Notes under the pieces: generated by a model
What the model was told of the DNA's origin: nothing
Seen by the model: the letters and a program-made list of their open reading frames with translations, nothing else
The model's database searches: none
NCBI GenBank assembly: GCA_963803125.1
Contig: CAWDLR010000003.1
Location: 1,984,001 to 2,048,000 of the forward strand
DNA: 64,000 bases
Direction of reading: 5' to 3'
DNA from: G963675935 sp963803125
Lineage (GTDB): Bacteria > Planctomycetota > Planctomycetia > Pirellulales > Thermoguttaceae
Shown: positions 39,559-49,263 of the stretch, piece by piece
How positions within the stretch are numbered: position 1 is the stretch's first letter
Layout: every line of letters starts with the position of its first letter
Translations under genes and position numbers: made by a program

Positions 39559-41118
39559 ATGGATGCACTGCCCGCGAAATCCACAGACCCGACGGCGCAG
39601 GCGGTCGCCGCCATCGACGTGGGTGCCAACGCGCTGCGAATGGTGATTGCCGAGGTCTTTTCCGACGGGCGGATCGAGCCGCTCGAACAACTCCACCGCG
39701 CCGTCCGCCTGGGGCAGGACACCTTTCGCCGCGGCCGGCTGGGCGGCGAAAGCATGAGGGCGGCGGTGCAAGTGCTCCGCGACTACCGCCAGTTGCTCGA
39801 TCTGTACAAAGTCGAGAAGATCCGCGCCGTGGCCACCACCGCGGTGCGCGAAGCCAGCAACGGAGAGACGTTTCTCGACCGCGTCTTCATGGCCACCCGG
39901 CTGAACGTCGAGGTGATCGACACCTCGGAGGAGAGCCGGCTGACGGTCTCCGCGGTGCGGCAGGCGGTGGGCGACGCCCTGGGCGTCAACCAGCGGCAGA
40001 CGCTGATCGCCAACGTCGGCGGCGGCAGCACGTTGCTGACGCTGCTGGAAAACGGCGAGATCGACACCTCGCAAAGCCTGCGGCTGGGGTCGATCCGCCT
40101 CCAGGAGATTTTCGCCACCAGCGAGGAATCGCCGCAGCGCTCGGCAAGTCTGCTGCGGCAGCACATTTCCAATGCACTCTCCACTTTCGAGAGCGTCGTG
40201 CCGTTAGGCGGGATCGATTCGTTCGTGGCCGTGGGCGGCGATGCGCGGTTCGCCGCCCGCGAGGTCGGCACGCCCTTCGACTCCGGCGATCTGGTGGTTA
40301 TCGACGCGGCCGATTTCGACAAGCTCGTCGCACGTTGCGAGCGTCACACCGCCGAGGAGCTGGCGAGACGCTACGGGTTGCCATTCGCCGAGGCCGAGAC
40401 GCTCAACCCGGCGCTGTTGGTCTATCAGTTGCTCCTGCACCGCACGAAGGCGCCGCAGGTGATCGTTTCGCACATCTCCATGCGCGACGGCCTGCTGCTG
40501 GAGTTGGCGCACGAGGTGACCGGCAAGGAGGACACGGCCCTGACAGTCGGCGTGATTCATTCGGCCACGGCGATCGCCGAGAAGTATCACGTCGATCTGG
40601 ACCACGCCCGAAACGTAGCAACTGTGGCGGTGCGGCTGTTCGATCTGCTTCAGCCGGATCACGGGCTGGGCCCGCGGCAGCGGCTGCTGCTGCGGGTGGC
40701 GGGGCTCTTGCACGAGGTGGGCGGATTCGTCAGCAGCCGCGCCCACCACAAACACAGCGAGTATCTGATCGCCAATTCCGAAATCTTCGGCCTGAACCGC
40801 AACGAGATCGCCATCGTCTCGCAGATCGCCCGCTATCATCGCCGCAGCGTGCCCAAGGCGGCCCACCCCTCGTACATGGCGCTCACGCGGGAATCGCGGG
40901 TGATCGTCAACAAGCTGGCGGCGCTGTTGCGGGTCTCCGACGCGCTGGTGCGCGGCCACCGCCGCGAGTCCGATATCCGTTTCCAGCGGCAAGGCGACGA
41001 GCTGGTCGTGCAAATGCCCGCCGGACCGGATTTGCTCCTGGAAGAGCGGGCGGTGGGGGCAAAGGGGGACTTATTGGAAGATATTTACGGAGTGAGGATA
41101 CGGATGGAGCAGGTGTAA
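39559..41118 (+). CDS. ppx: Ppx/GppA exopolyphosphatase with HD domain
   Basis: A 519-residue enzyme that removes phosphate from polyphosphate ends or pppGpp. It has the actin-like ATPase fold: AAIDVGANALRMVIAEV, the second motif ANVGGGSTLLTLLENG, and a C-terminal HD-type domain (LLHEVGGFVSSRAHHKHSEYLI, near residue 385-400). It is one of two polyphosphate genes here. The kinase gene follows 700 bases downstream, with a toxin-antitoxin pair between them. Confidence 0.93.
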   Translation: MDALPAKSTDPTAQAVAAIDVGANALRMVIAEVFSDGRIEPLEQLHRAVRLGQDTFRRGRLGGESMRAAVQVLRDYRQLLDLYKVEKIRAVATTAVREASNGETFLDRVFMATRLNVEVIDTSEESRLTVSAVRQAVGDALGVNQRQTLIANVGGGSTLLTLLENGEIDTSQSLRLGSIRLQEIFATSEESPQRSASLLRQHISNALSTFESVVPLGGIDSFVAVGGDARFAAREVGTPFDSGDLVVIDAADFDKLVARCERHTAEELARRYGLPFAEAETLNPALLVYQLLLHRTKAPQVIVSHISMRDGLLLELAHEVTGKEDTALTVGVIHSATAIAEKYHVDLDHARNVATVAVRLFDLLQPDHGLGPRQRLLLRVAGLLHEVGGFVSSRAHHKHSEYLIANSEIFGLNRNEIAIVSQIARYHRRSVPKAAHPSYMALTRESRVIVNKLAALLRVSDALVRGHRRESDIRFQRQGDELVVQMPAGPDLLLEERAVGAKGDLLEDIYGVRIRMEQV

Positions 41119-41174
41119 CGAGGAGTGGTCGCACGGTCAGTTGTGGGGTAGAATTGGCTACTGGAGGATGGTCG

Positions 41175-41408
41175 ATGTTGACGACGATCGAAGGGGTCTA
41201 CAAAGACGGGAAGATCGAATTGACGGAGTCGCCGCCGCCGGATGCGGCAGGGCGCGTTATTGTGACCTTCGTGTGTGCTCCGGTGCGGCCGATCAATCTC
41301 GCAGAACATGGCATAAGTCCCGAGCAAGCCGCTGACTTGCGCCACCGGTTGGCGACATTTGCCGAAGACTGGGAACGGCCCGAAATGGATGCCTACGATG
41401 CCCTATAG
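41175..41408 (+). CDS. Antitoxin of a MazF-type toxin-antitoxin pair
   Basis: 77 residues. The N-terminal segment TTIEGVYKDGKIELTESPP matches the DUF104/AF2212-like start found in antitoxins. The end (WERPEMDAYDAL) is the acidic toxin-binding type. Its last 11 bases overlap the toxin start, which is typical for translational coupling. The start ATG 41175 lies in GATGGTCGATG. It should bind and neutralise the toxin and repress its own promoter. Confidence 0.85.
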   Translation: MLTTIEGVYKDGKIELTESPPPDAAGRVIVTFVCAPVRPINLAEHGISPEQAADLRHRLATFAEDWERPEMDAYDAL

Positions 41409-41751
41409 CCGCGGCAACGTCGTTTTAGTGTTCTTCCCCGACTCGAACCAGGTTACCGCCAAGCGGCGTCCCGCATTGGTGGTGGAAGCCGATCGGCTGC
41501 AAACCGGACTTCCCCAGACGATCGTTGCCATGATCACAAGCAATCTATCCCGGGCCGGACACCAAAGCCGGGTGACCGTGCAGCGATCTTCCCCGCAGGG
41601 GGCCCGAATGGGGTTGCTCTCAGATTCACTGGTCATGACCGACAATCTGGCAACGGTTCGGGATTCCGAGGTCTATCGTGTGATCGGTCGCTGCGACGAG
41701 ATGCAGCCAGTCAACGCTGCCCTCCGCCATACGCTCGGGCTGGAGCAATAA
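41398..41751 (+). CDS. MazF/PemK-type endoribonuclease toxin
   Basis: A 117-residue toxin of normal length. It starts MPYSRGNVVLVFFPDSNQ, then KRRPALVVEAD and TIVAMITSNL. The conserved ends LLSDSLVMTDNLATVRDSEV and RVIGRCD are present. The family cuts single-stranded mRNA. The start at 41398 overlaps the antitoxin stop by 11 bases. It sits between ppx and ppk. Confidence 0.9.
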   Translation: MPYSRGNVVLVFFPDSNQVTAKRRPALVVEADRLQTGLPQTIVAMITSNLSRAGHQSRVTVQRSSPQGARMGLLSDSLVMTDNLATVRDSEVYRVIGRCDEMQPVNAALRHTLGLEQ

Positions 41752-41813
41752 AATACGACTTGCCCCGGTGTTCGCGGCAGCGTCGCCACGAGCAACTGAG
41801 CATTCCGCCTCTC

Positions 41814-44032
41814 ATGCCCAAGAATCCCCCGAAATCTCCGGACCTGTTCATCAACCGCGAGTTGAGTTGGCTGGAGTTCAACCATCGTGTCTTGCAGGAG
41901 GGGCTGGACGCAGAATTGCCGCTGTTGGAACGGCTGAAGTTCCTGGCCATCGTCGGCTCGAACCTCGATGAGTTCTTCCTGGTCCGCGTTGCCTGGCTCA
42001 TGCAGCGGCGGGCGGCAAAAGTGCGGCGGCGCGATCTGTCGGGCATGACCGCCGACGAACAGCTCGCCGCCATTGGCCGCCGCGCCCACCGCATGGTCGA
42101 GGAGCAATCGGCTGGTGTGCGCGAGGTCTTCGCGCGGCTGGCCGAACAGGGCCTGCGGGTCTGGAATCGCGAGGAGTGGAGCGACGAGCACCGCCGCTTC
42201 GCCGAGGCCTATTTTGCCCGCGAAATCGAGCCGATCCTCACGCCGCTGGCGATCCAGCGGTTGAAGCCGACCCCGCTGTTGCCCAATTTGCAGCTTCACG
42301 TCGCCGCCCTGCTTACGGGAGACGCGGCGCAAGGGGAGCAGTCCCATTTTCGCGGCGACGAAGTCTGTTCACAGGACAGCACCGATCGCGCCGCGAAAGT
42401 CGGCACAGTCCCCGACAACCGCATCGTGATTGTGCCCGTGCCCAGCCAATTGCCGCGTTGGGTCAATTTGCCGGGGGAGTCGGGAACGCACCTGGCCCGG
42501 GTCGAGGACGTGATCGCGGCGAACCTGGGGGTGATGTTTCCCGACGATGAAATCGTCGCCACGGCCGCCTTCCGCATCAGCCGCGACGCCAACGTCGTAT
42601 TGAAGGACGACGAGGAGATCGACGACCTGCTGCACGCGATGGAAGAGGTCGTCTTGTCGCGGCGCTGGCGGGCGGCGGTGCGGCTGACTATCTCGGCCAG
42701 GCCCGACGCCCGGCTGCGAAAGTGGCTGACGGATTGGCTCAAACTCGGCGACGAAGCGGTGTACGAAGTCGATGCCCCGCTGGAATCGTCGGCATTGATG
42801 GAACTGGCGAACCGGCGGGGATTCGATCATCTGCGGATCGACGACTGGCCGCCGCAAGTCCCCCGCGATCTGATCGGAGCGGAAGACCTGTGGCAGGCGG
42901 CGCAAGACCACGACGTGCTCTTGTTCCATCCCTACGAGAGTTTCGATCCGGTGGTCAAACTAATCGAGCAGGCGGCCGACGACCCGCAGACGCTGGCGAT
43001 CAAGCAGACGCTCTACCGCACCAGCGGCGACTCGCCGATCATTCGTGCCTTGGCCCGGGCGGCGCAGAACGGCAAGGAAGTGATCGCGCTGGTCGAGTTG
43101 AAGGCCCGCTTCGACGAGTGGCGGAACGTAAACTGGGCGCGGCGGCTGGAAGACGCCGGCGCGCACGTAATCTACGGCGTGGCGGGATTCAAGACGCACG
43201 CCAAGGCGCTGTTGATCGTCCGCCGCGAGTCGCAGCACATCCGCCGCTACGTTCACCTGGCCACCGGCAACTACAACGACCGCACCGCCCGGCTCTACTC
43301 CGACATCGGCCTGTTGACCTGCGACCGCGAGCTGGCCTCGGACGTGGCGGCGTTCTTCAATCTGTTGACCGGCTATTCGGAAACCGTCGGCTGGGCAAAA
43401 CTATCGGTGGCGCCGGTCGGCCTGCGGCAGAAGTTCCTCGATCTGATCGACCGCGAAATCCAGGCATCGACGACCGATCGGTCGGGCCTGATTATGGCGA
43501 AGACCAACTCCTTGCAGGATGCGGAAATCTGCCGGGCGCTCTACCGGGCGAGCCAGGCGGGCGTGAAAGTCCTGCTGAACGTCCGCGGCATCTGCTGCCT
43601 GCGCCCGGCGTGGCCGGCACGTCGGACCATATCGAAGTGCGTTCGATCGTCGATCGATTTCTCGAACACGCCCGCTTGTTCTACTTCCGCAACGGCGGGC
43701 ATGAAGAAGTGTACTTGAGCAGCGCCGATTGGATGCGGCGGAACTTGAGCAAGCGGCTGGAATTGCTCTTCCCGGTGATCGATCCCGGCCACCGGCGGCG
43801 GCTAATCGACGCGCTGGAGACGTATTTCGCCGACAACACGAAGGCCTGGCGCCTCCGTAGCGACGGCACGTACGAGCGCGTCGATCGCAAGAAGCGCGAG
43901 CCGCGGCTGCGGGCGCAGCAGGCATTCTATCGGGCGGCGGTGGCCGCGGTCCGCGACGCCGCCCACGCCGAGCCGCGCTTTCGCCCGCTGACGCGACCGA
44001 AGCGGGAGGGACAAGAAGCCGCCGGACAATGA
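41814..44032 (+). CDS. ppk1: Polyphosphate kinase PPK1, frameshifted near 43607
   Basis: About 739 residues if one base is restored. It makes polyphosphate from ATP. The start MPKNPPKSPDLFINRELSWLEFN is the PPK N-terminal motif (PPK_N). The catalytic histidines are in FKTHAKALL and YVHLATGNYNDRTARLYSD. After RGICCLRP the homology moves to another frame (GVAGTSDHIEVRSIVDRFLEHARL, ending EGQEAAGQ), because one G is missing at about 43607. An in-frame GGGACAGTCCC-type repeat (42331-42414) adds about 28 residues between VAALLTGD and DNRIVIVPVP. Confidence 0.9.
42331..42414. repeat. GGGACAGTCCC palindrome inside ppk
   Basis: Inverted repeat pieces AGTCCCATTTTCGCGGCG and CGCCGCGAAAGTCGGCA-CAGTCCCC enclose a loop. 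It keeps the reading frame of PPK1 open. It is related to the elements at 9584-9634 and 59423-59501. Confidence 0.75.
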
Positions 44033-44149
44033 GCGGGCGTCGGCGCTCATTGGCGATCCGGTCGATACCGCCGCCACGTTTAGCGGCCGCCGGCTCGGCG
44101 GCCCGGGAGCTTCTCACGCGGCAGAGCGGCCGTGTTGTCGCACGCGACA

Positions 44150-44176
44150 ACCGCTTCCCTTCGGGGCGCGGCTAAA
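44150..44176. repeat. GCGCGGCTAAACG repeat
   Basis: About 27 bases (CCGCTTCCCTTCGGGGCG...) match 11752-11778 with one mismatch. Nearby, 44077-44100 is another GTTTAGCGGCCG fragment. Both lie between ppk and the C69 peptidase gene. Confidence 0.65.
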
Positions 44177-44274
44177 CGGTCGAGCGGGGATTTCCTGCGC
44201 ATGTCAATTGTCGCGGGGCGTAGCGTGTGCTAGGCTGGAGACGATCGACTGCACCATCCACGGAGAATTGCATC

Positions 44275-45846
44275 ATGCGGATACGACGAATTCGGACGGC
44301 GGCGTTGGCGGCGATTATCGCATTGTGCTTCGGTGTCGAGACGCGGGCGTGTACCTCGATTGTGGTCGGACGCCTGGCGTCGGCCGACGGCTCGGTGATG
44401 ACGTCGCACACCTGCGACAGCCATGAGGGCAGCCCGGAGATCTTCATCGTGCCGGCCAAGAAACACGCCGCGGGCGAAACCGTGCTCTTGACCCGCCGGG
44501 CGCCGGACAACCGCGGGCCGATGAAGCGCTGCTGCCGCAAGCCCACCGGCAGCATCCCGCAGGTGGCCGAGACCTTCGGCTACATTGCCGCCGAGTACGG
44601 CATCATGAACGACCAGCAGTTGGCCATCGGCGAATCGACCTTCGAGGGACGGAAGGAGATGCTGAGCGATAAAGGGCTCGTCGATTGCGATACGCTCACG
44701 CGGCTCATGCTCGAACGCGCGAAGACCGCCCGCGAGGCGATTCGCATCGGCGGCGAATTGATCGGGAAGTTCGGCTATTGCGACGAGGGCGAGGCGCTCA
44801 CGCTGGCCGACGCGCGGGAAGCGTGGGTGATGGAGATCGTCGGACTGGGCAAGGGGGCCACAGGTGCGATCTGGGCCGCCCAGCGCGTGCCGGATGATTG
44901 CGTCTCGGTCGTGGCCAACGGATCGCGGATCGGTCGGATCGATCTCGCCAAGCCCGATTTCTTCATGGCATCGAAAAACGTCTTTTCGGCAGCGGAGAAG
45001 CTGGGCTATTGGAATCCAAAGAGCGGCGAGCCGTTTCGTTTCTACGAAGCGTACAGTCCCGAGAGCCGCACCGAGTTCGCCACGACCCGCCGCGAGTGGC
45101 GAGTGTTCGATCTGTTGGCACCGTCGCTCCACTTGCAGCCGAACGCCAACAATTTCCCCTTCGCCATCAAGCCGGAGAAGCCGGTCGGGCCGGAGAAGGT
45201 CATGGAACTGTTCCGCGACACGTTTGAAGGAACGGATTTCGACGTGGTCAAGAACCTGACGGTGATAAACGACGCCGGCAAGACGGTGAAGAGCCCGCTG
45301 GCCAATCCGTTCATGCCCTACGACATGAACAAGATGCTGCGGATCAACGGCGGCTGGGGTTGGATGGGCGAAAGGTGCATCGCCCGCTGGTTCTGCAATT
45401 ACGTCACGGTGACGCAATCGCGCGGCTGGCTGCCGCCGCCGGTCGGCGGGCTGGTGTGGCTGGGCTACAGCAATCCGGCGATGACGGCCTACGTGCCGGT
45501 GTACGCCGGCGTGAACGATCTGCCCGACGATTACAAGACCAACGGCCGGGCGACCGGCATCAGCCGCCGCTCGGCGTGGTGGGCGTATCGGCAGGTGGCG
45601 ACAATCGCGGCCCATCGCTGGGGCGACATGCGCAAGGACGTGGCCGCCGTACGCGATCCGCTGCAAAAACGGTTCTTGGGCGAGGAGAAGGCGGTGTCCG
45701 AAAACGCCGCCAAATTGTTCGGGCAAGACCCGGCAAAGGCCCGCGAGTTTCTCACCGAAAAGACCGGCGCGGCCTGCCGCCAGGCGACCGAGGCGTATTG
45801 GAAGCTGGGCGAATCGCTTTGGAACAAGTACGACGAACAGTGGTAA
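44275..45846 (+). CDS. C69 family dipeptidase (PepD-like), secreted
   Basis: A 523-residue N-terminal-nucleophile hydrolase. The signal peptide (RTAALAAIIALCFGVETRA) ends right before CTSIVVGRLASADGSVM, so Cys26 becomes the free nucleophile after cleavage, as in peptidase U34/C69 enzymes. The pattern TFGYIAAEYGIMNDQQLAIGEST and WVMEIVGLG are typical. It probably cleaves dipeptides outside the cytoplasm. It stands alone after ppk. Confidence 0.92.
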   Translation: MRIRRIRTAALAAIIALCFGVETRACTSIVVGRLASADGSVMTSHTCDSHEGSPEIFIVPAKKHAAGETVLLTRRAPDNRGPMKRCCRKPTGSIPQVAETFGYIAAEYGIMNDQQLAIGESTFEGRKEMLSDKGLVDCDTLTRLMLERAKTAREAIRIGGELIGKFGYCDEGEALTLADAREAWVMEIVGLGKGATGAIWAAQRVPDDCVSVVANGSRIGRIDLAKPDFFMASKNVFSAAEKLGYWNPKSGEPFRFYEAYSPESRTEFATTRREWRVFDLLAPSLHLQPNANNFPFAIKPEKPVGPEKVMELFRDTFEGTDFDVVKNLTVINDAGKTVKSPLANPFMPYDMNKMLRINGGWGWMGERCIARWFCNYVTVTQSRGWLPPPVGGLVWLGYSNPAMTAYVPVYAGVNDLPDDYKTNGRATGISRRSAWWAYRQVATIAAHRWGDMRKDVAAVRDPLQKRFLGEEKAVSENAAKLFGQDPAKAREFLTEKTGAACRQATEAYWKLGESLWNKYDEQW

Positions 45847-46094
45847 TAACGCGCCTCAATCCTGCGGATCCCGCGGGGAGCATCACGCGCTGCGCAGGCA
45901 GCCCAACCGTTGAAATCGTTTTCTTCAGCACCCCTTCTTCTCCGGTGTTTCTCCGACACCCAAGGTCTAGGCTAGAATTGATGGTTGGGTGTGGATTCCC
46001 ACGGCGGAAGCCACGCGTGCGTCTCTCGAACGTGAAGGCGCCTGTGGATGGTTGGCCGGCGCCAATGGTCTACGATCTAGCGAGGTAGCCCATC
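45847..46094. other. Intergenic, no feature seen
   Basis: 248 bases between the dipeptidase and the double-receiver gene. No repeat of the recurring families and no gene were recognised. Confidence 0.4.
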
Positions 46095-47000
46095 ATGCGG
46101 AAAGCGGTGAAAGAAAACCCAGAAAGCGGCGACAAAATCGCATCTGACGGTAAGCAGCCGGACCGCCGACGACGGATGCTGGTCGTCGGAGAGCCGCTAT
46201 GTGCCGCGGAGACGATCGAAGCGCTGGCCGGCTGGTTGGAGATGGAAGTGGAGACGGCGGAGAACGACCGCATCGCCAGTATCTTCGCCACGATCTCGTT
46301 GATCGAGGACAGGCCCTACGAGGCGGTTCTTGTCGACGTGGAGACGCCGGAGACGAACGGTTTGGAGGCCGTCCGCTGGCTGCGGCGTCACGGCTGGTTC
46401 GGTCCGATCGTGGCTTGCAGCGGCCAGAGCGGCGACGATATCGAGAAGCGATCGTTGGAAGCGGGTTGCGACGCCTTCATCGTCCGCCCGTTGGCGCAGC
46501 AGAGCGTCAAAGCGGCGTATGGAGAAAAGGCGAAGAGGGAGGCGGAGACGCCGCCAGCCGTCCCCAAGAGACGCGAAATGCCGACGCACAACGTGTCTGC
46601 CGGCGATGCCGCGGTCCTCAAGCAGCGGGGGCGCGTGCTGGTTGCCGACGATGCGCTGTGCGTGCAAACCATCATCGGCGCGTTCTTGCAGGGGATGGAA
46701 CTCGACGCCGACATGGCCGAGAACGGGCAGATCGCCTGCGACATGGCGATGCAATCGCTGGCCTCGGGGCATCCGTACAACGTCATTCTGCTGGATATGC
46801 AAATGCCGAAGATGACCGGCACGCAGGCGGCAAAATGGCTGCGCGAAAACAACTGGAAGGGCCCAATCATCGCTTTCAGCAGTCACGCCGCAGCCAAAGA
46901 CCAAGAGACGTTTCTGGCCGCCGGCTGCAACCAATGTCTGGCAAAACCGCTGAGTAGAGAGATGCTTTCCGCCGCGATCTCGCAGCACGTGCAGTGCTGA
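46095..47000 (+). CDS. Protein with two CheY-like receiver domains
   Basis: 301 residues without an obvious output domain. REC1 (about 27-145) has the phosphorylation candidate Asp81 in AVLVDVETPETNG, but the usual acidic pair after strand 1 is GE (LVVGEPL) and the conserved Lys is Arg (IVRPL). REC2 (about 177-300) looks complete: VADD, Asp near 234 in VILLDMQMPKMTG, and KPL. REC1 may be degenerate or act as a dimerisation unit. No kinase is adjacent. Confidence 0.88.
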   Translation: MRKAVKENPESGDKIASDGKQPDRRRRMLVVGEPLCAAETIEALAGWLEMEVETAENDRIASIFATISLIEDRPYEAVLVDVETPETNGLEAVRWLRRHGWFGPIVACSGQSGDDIEKRSLEAGCDAFIVRPLAQQSVKAAYGEKAKREAETPPAVPKRREMPTHNVSAGDAAVLKQRGRVLVADDALCVQTIIGAFLQGMELDADMAENGQIACDMAMQSLASGHPYNVILLDMQMPKMTGTQAAKWLRENNWKGPIIAFSSHAAAKDQETFLAAGCNQCLAKPLSREMLSAAISQHVQC

Positions 47001-47046
47001 CTCAGTTGTCAGGTTTCAGCGGTCAGCTTTCAGCGGCCCGGTTCCG

Positions 47047-49263
47047 CTATCGCCGCGGCTTGAACACGCAGACGCCCAGCGGCGGATAGGTCATCTGGAT
47101 CGAGAACGGCCGGCCGTGGCTGGGGATTGCCTCGGCGATCTTGCCGGGGCCATTGCCCATGTTGCTGCCGGCGTAGAACGCGGAATCGCTGTTGAAGACC
47201 TCCTCGTACCAACACTGCTCGGGCACGCCCAGCCGGTAGCCGACGCGCGGCACCGGCGTGAAGTTGCAGGCGATCACCAGCAAGTCGCTCGGGTCCTTCG
47301 CGCGGCGGATGTAGCTTAGCGTGCTGTCGTCGTGGTTGTGGCAGTCGATCCACTCGAAACCGTGGTAGTCGAAATCGACTTCATAGAGCGATTTTTCGCG
47401 GCGATAAAGGCGGTTCAGATCGCTGACGCACTTCAACAGGCCCCGGTGCGATTCCCATTGCAACAGGTGCCATTGCAGGCTCTCGTCGAAGTTCCACTCG
47501 TTCCACTGGCCGAAGTCGCTGCCCATGAACAACAGCTTCTTGCCCGGGTGCGTCCACATGTAGCTGTACAGCAGCCGCAAGTTGGCGAACTTCTGCCAGA
47601 GGTCGCCGGGCATCTGGTCGAGCATCGAGCCCTTGCAGTGGACGACCTCGTCGTGCGACATCGGCAGCACGAAGTTCTCGTGAAAGGCGTAGATCAGGCT
47701 GAAGGTCAACTCGTTATGATGATAGCGGCGATGCACCGGATCGTGCTGCATGTACGAGCGGGTGTCGTTCATCCAGCCCATGTTCCACTTCAAGCTGAAT
47801 CCCAAACCGCCGAGGTACGTGGGCCGCGAGACGCCGGTCCAGGCCGTCGATTCCTCGGCGATCGTCAGCACGCCGGGATGCTGGAAGTGGGCCTGCTCGT
47901 TCAACTCCTTCAAAAAGGAGATGGCGGCGAGGTTCTCCCGCCCGCCAAACTCGTTGGGCAGCCAGTCGCCCTCCTCGCGGCTGTAGTCGAGATAGAGCAT
48001 CGAGGCCACCGCGTCGACGCGAACGCCGTCGGCATGGTACTTGTCCATCCAAAACAGGGCGTTCGAGATCAGGTAGTTGCGGACCTCGTGCCGGCCGTAG
48101 TTGAAGATCTGCGTTCCCCAGTCGCGATGCTCGCCGCGGCGGGGGTCGGCATGTTCGTACAGCGCCGTGCCGTCGAACAGCCGCAGGCCGTGGCCGTCGC
48201 GGGGGAAATGCGCCGGCACCCAGTCGAGGATCACGCCGATGTCGTGCTGGTGCATGACGTTGACGAAGTACATGAAGTCCTGGGGCGTACCGTAACGGCT
48301 GGTGGCGGCATAATAGCCGACTGTCTGATAGCCCCAACTGGCCGACAGCGGGTGCTCGCTGACCGGGAGCAACTCGATGTGCGTGTAGCCGACCTCGGTA
48401 CAGTATTCGGCCAGTTGGTGGGCCAGGTCGCGATAGCTGAGCCAGCGGGTGGGGTCGTCGCCCGGCCGCCGCCAACTGCCCAAGTGGACTTCGTAGAACG
48501 ACAGCGGGCGTTCGAGCCAGTTCGTTTGTTGCCGCCGGGCCATCCAATCGGCGTCGTGCCAGCCATAGCGACTCAGATCGGCCACTTTCGAGGCCGTCCG
48601 CGGCGGCACCTCGGCGGCGAAACCAAACGGATCCGCCTTCTCGAACACCCATTCACCGTGACGAATTTGGTACTTGTAGAGCGTCCCCTCGCACAAGCCG
48701 GGCACGAACAGTTCCCAGAAGCCGCTGGGGATATGCTTCCGCATGGGGTGGCGGCGGCCATCCCAATTGTTGAAGTCGCCGACGAGGCTCACGCTCGTGG
48801 CGTTCGGCGCCCAGACGGCGAAATTCACGCCGTCAATGCCATCGATCTTCCGCAACTGCGCCCCAAGCCGCTCGTAGCATCGCCAGTGCCGCCCTTCGTT
48901 CAACAGGTGGCGGTCGAAATCGGTCAGCAGGTGCGGGAACGAGTAGGGATCGTGCATCGTCGTCATCTTTCGGCCGTTCTCTTCGGCCACGCGAAGCAGG
49001 TAGCGGGGCGAGCCGTCGCCGTTGGGCAGCGGACAGATCGCCTCGAAAAGCCCCGCCGGATGAATCCGCCGCATCGGCAACGCCCGCTCGGCGTGTACCG
49101 GATCGACGACCCAGGCGCTGGGCGATGTAGGCAAGAACGCCCTGACCGCCATCGCTTGACCGCCCGAAAGGTTGACGATGTGCGGCCCGAGCAACTCAAA
49201 TGGGTTTTCATGTCGGCCTTCAACCAGTTGGCTAATCGTATCCAAAGACACGGTCGTTCGCAC
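47047..49263 (-). CDS. glgB: 1,4-alpha-glucan branching enzyme GlgB
   Basis: 738 residues starting at GTG 49263. It makes the alpha-1,6 branches of glycogen. It has the N-terminal early-set domains (NPFELLGPH, FAVWAPNATSVSLVGDFNNWDG) and the GH13 barrel with DGVRVDAVASML (nucleophile Asp near residue 415) and LTIAEESTAW (acid Glu near 468). FLMPMSHDEV-type sequence appears as FVLPMSHDEVVHCKGSM. A strong AAGGAGG at 49275-49269 with a 5-base spacer selects GTG 49263 over the in-frame ATG 49332, and the length then matches the family. Confidence 0.95.
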   Translation of the reverse strand: MRTTVSLDTISQLVEGRHENPFELLGPHIVNLSGGQAMAVRAFLPTSPSAWVVDPVHAERALPMRRIHPAGLFEAICPLPNGDGSPRYLLRVAEENGRKMTTMHDPYSFPHLLTDFDRHLLNEGRHWRCYERLGAQLRKIDGIDGVNFAVWAPNATSVSLVGDFNNWDGRRHPMRKHIPSGFWELFVPGLCEGTLYKYQIRHGEWVFEKADPFGFAAEVPPRTASKVADLSRYGWHDADWMARRQQTNWLERPLSFYEVHLGSWRRPGDDPTRWLSYRDLAHQLAEYCTEVGYTHIELLPVSEHPLSASWGYQTVGYYAATSRYGTPQDFMYFVNVMHQHDIGVILDWVPAHFPRDGHGLRLFDGTALYEHADPRRGEHRDWGTQIFNYGRHEVRNYLISNALFWMDKYHADGVRVDAVASMLYLDYSREEGDWLPNEFGGRENLAAISFLKELNEQAHFQHPGVLTIAEESTAWTGVSRPTYLGGLGFSLKWNMGWMNDTRSYMQHDPVHRRYHHNELTFSLIYAFHENFVLPMSHDEVVHCKGSMLDQMPGDLWQKFANLRLLYSYMWTHPGKKLLFMGSDFGQWNEWNFDESLQWHLLQWESHRGLLKCVSDLNRLYRREKSLYEVDFDYHGFEWIDCHNHDDSTLSYIRRAKDPSDLLVIACNFTPVPRVGYRLGVPEQCWYEEVFNSDSAFYAGSNMGNGPGKIAEAIPSHGRPFSIQMTYPPLGVCVFKPRR

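Noticed and set aside
44230..45726. Long open frame (498 codons) opposite the C69 dipeptidase
   Set aside because: The peptidase has a signal peptide and a placed nucleophile; the antisense frame has nothing comparable.
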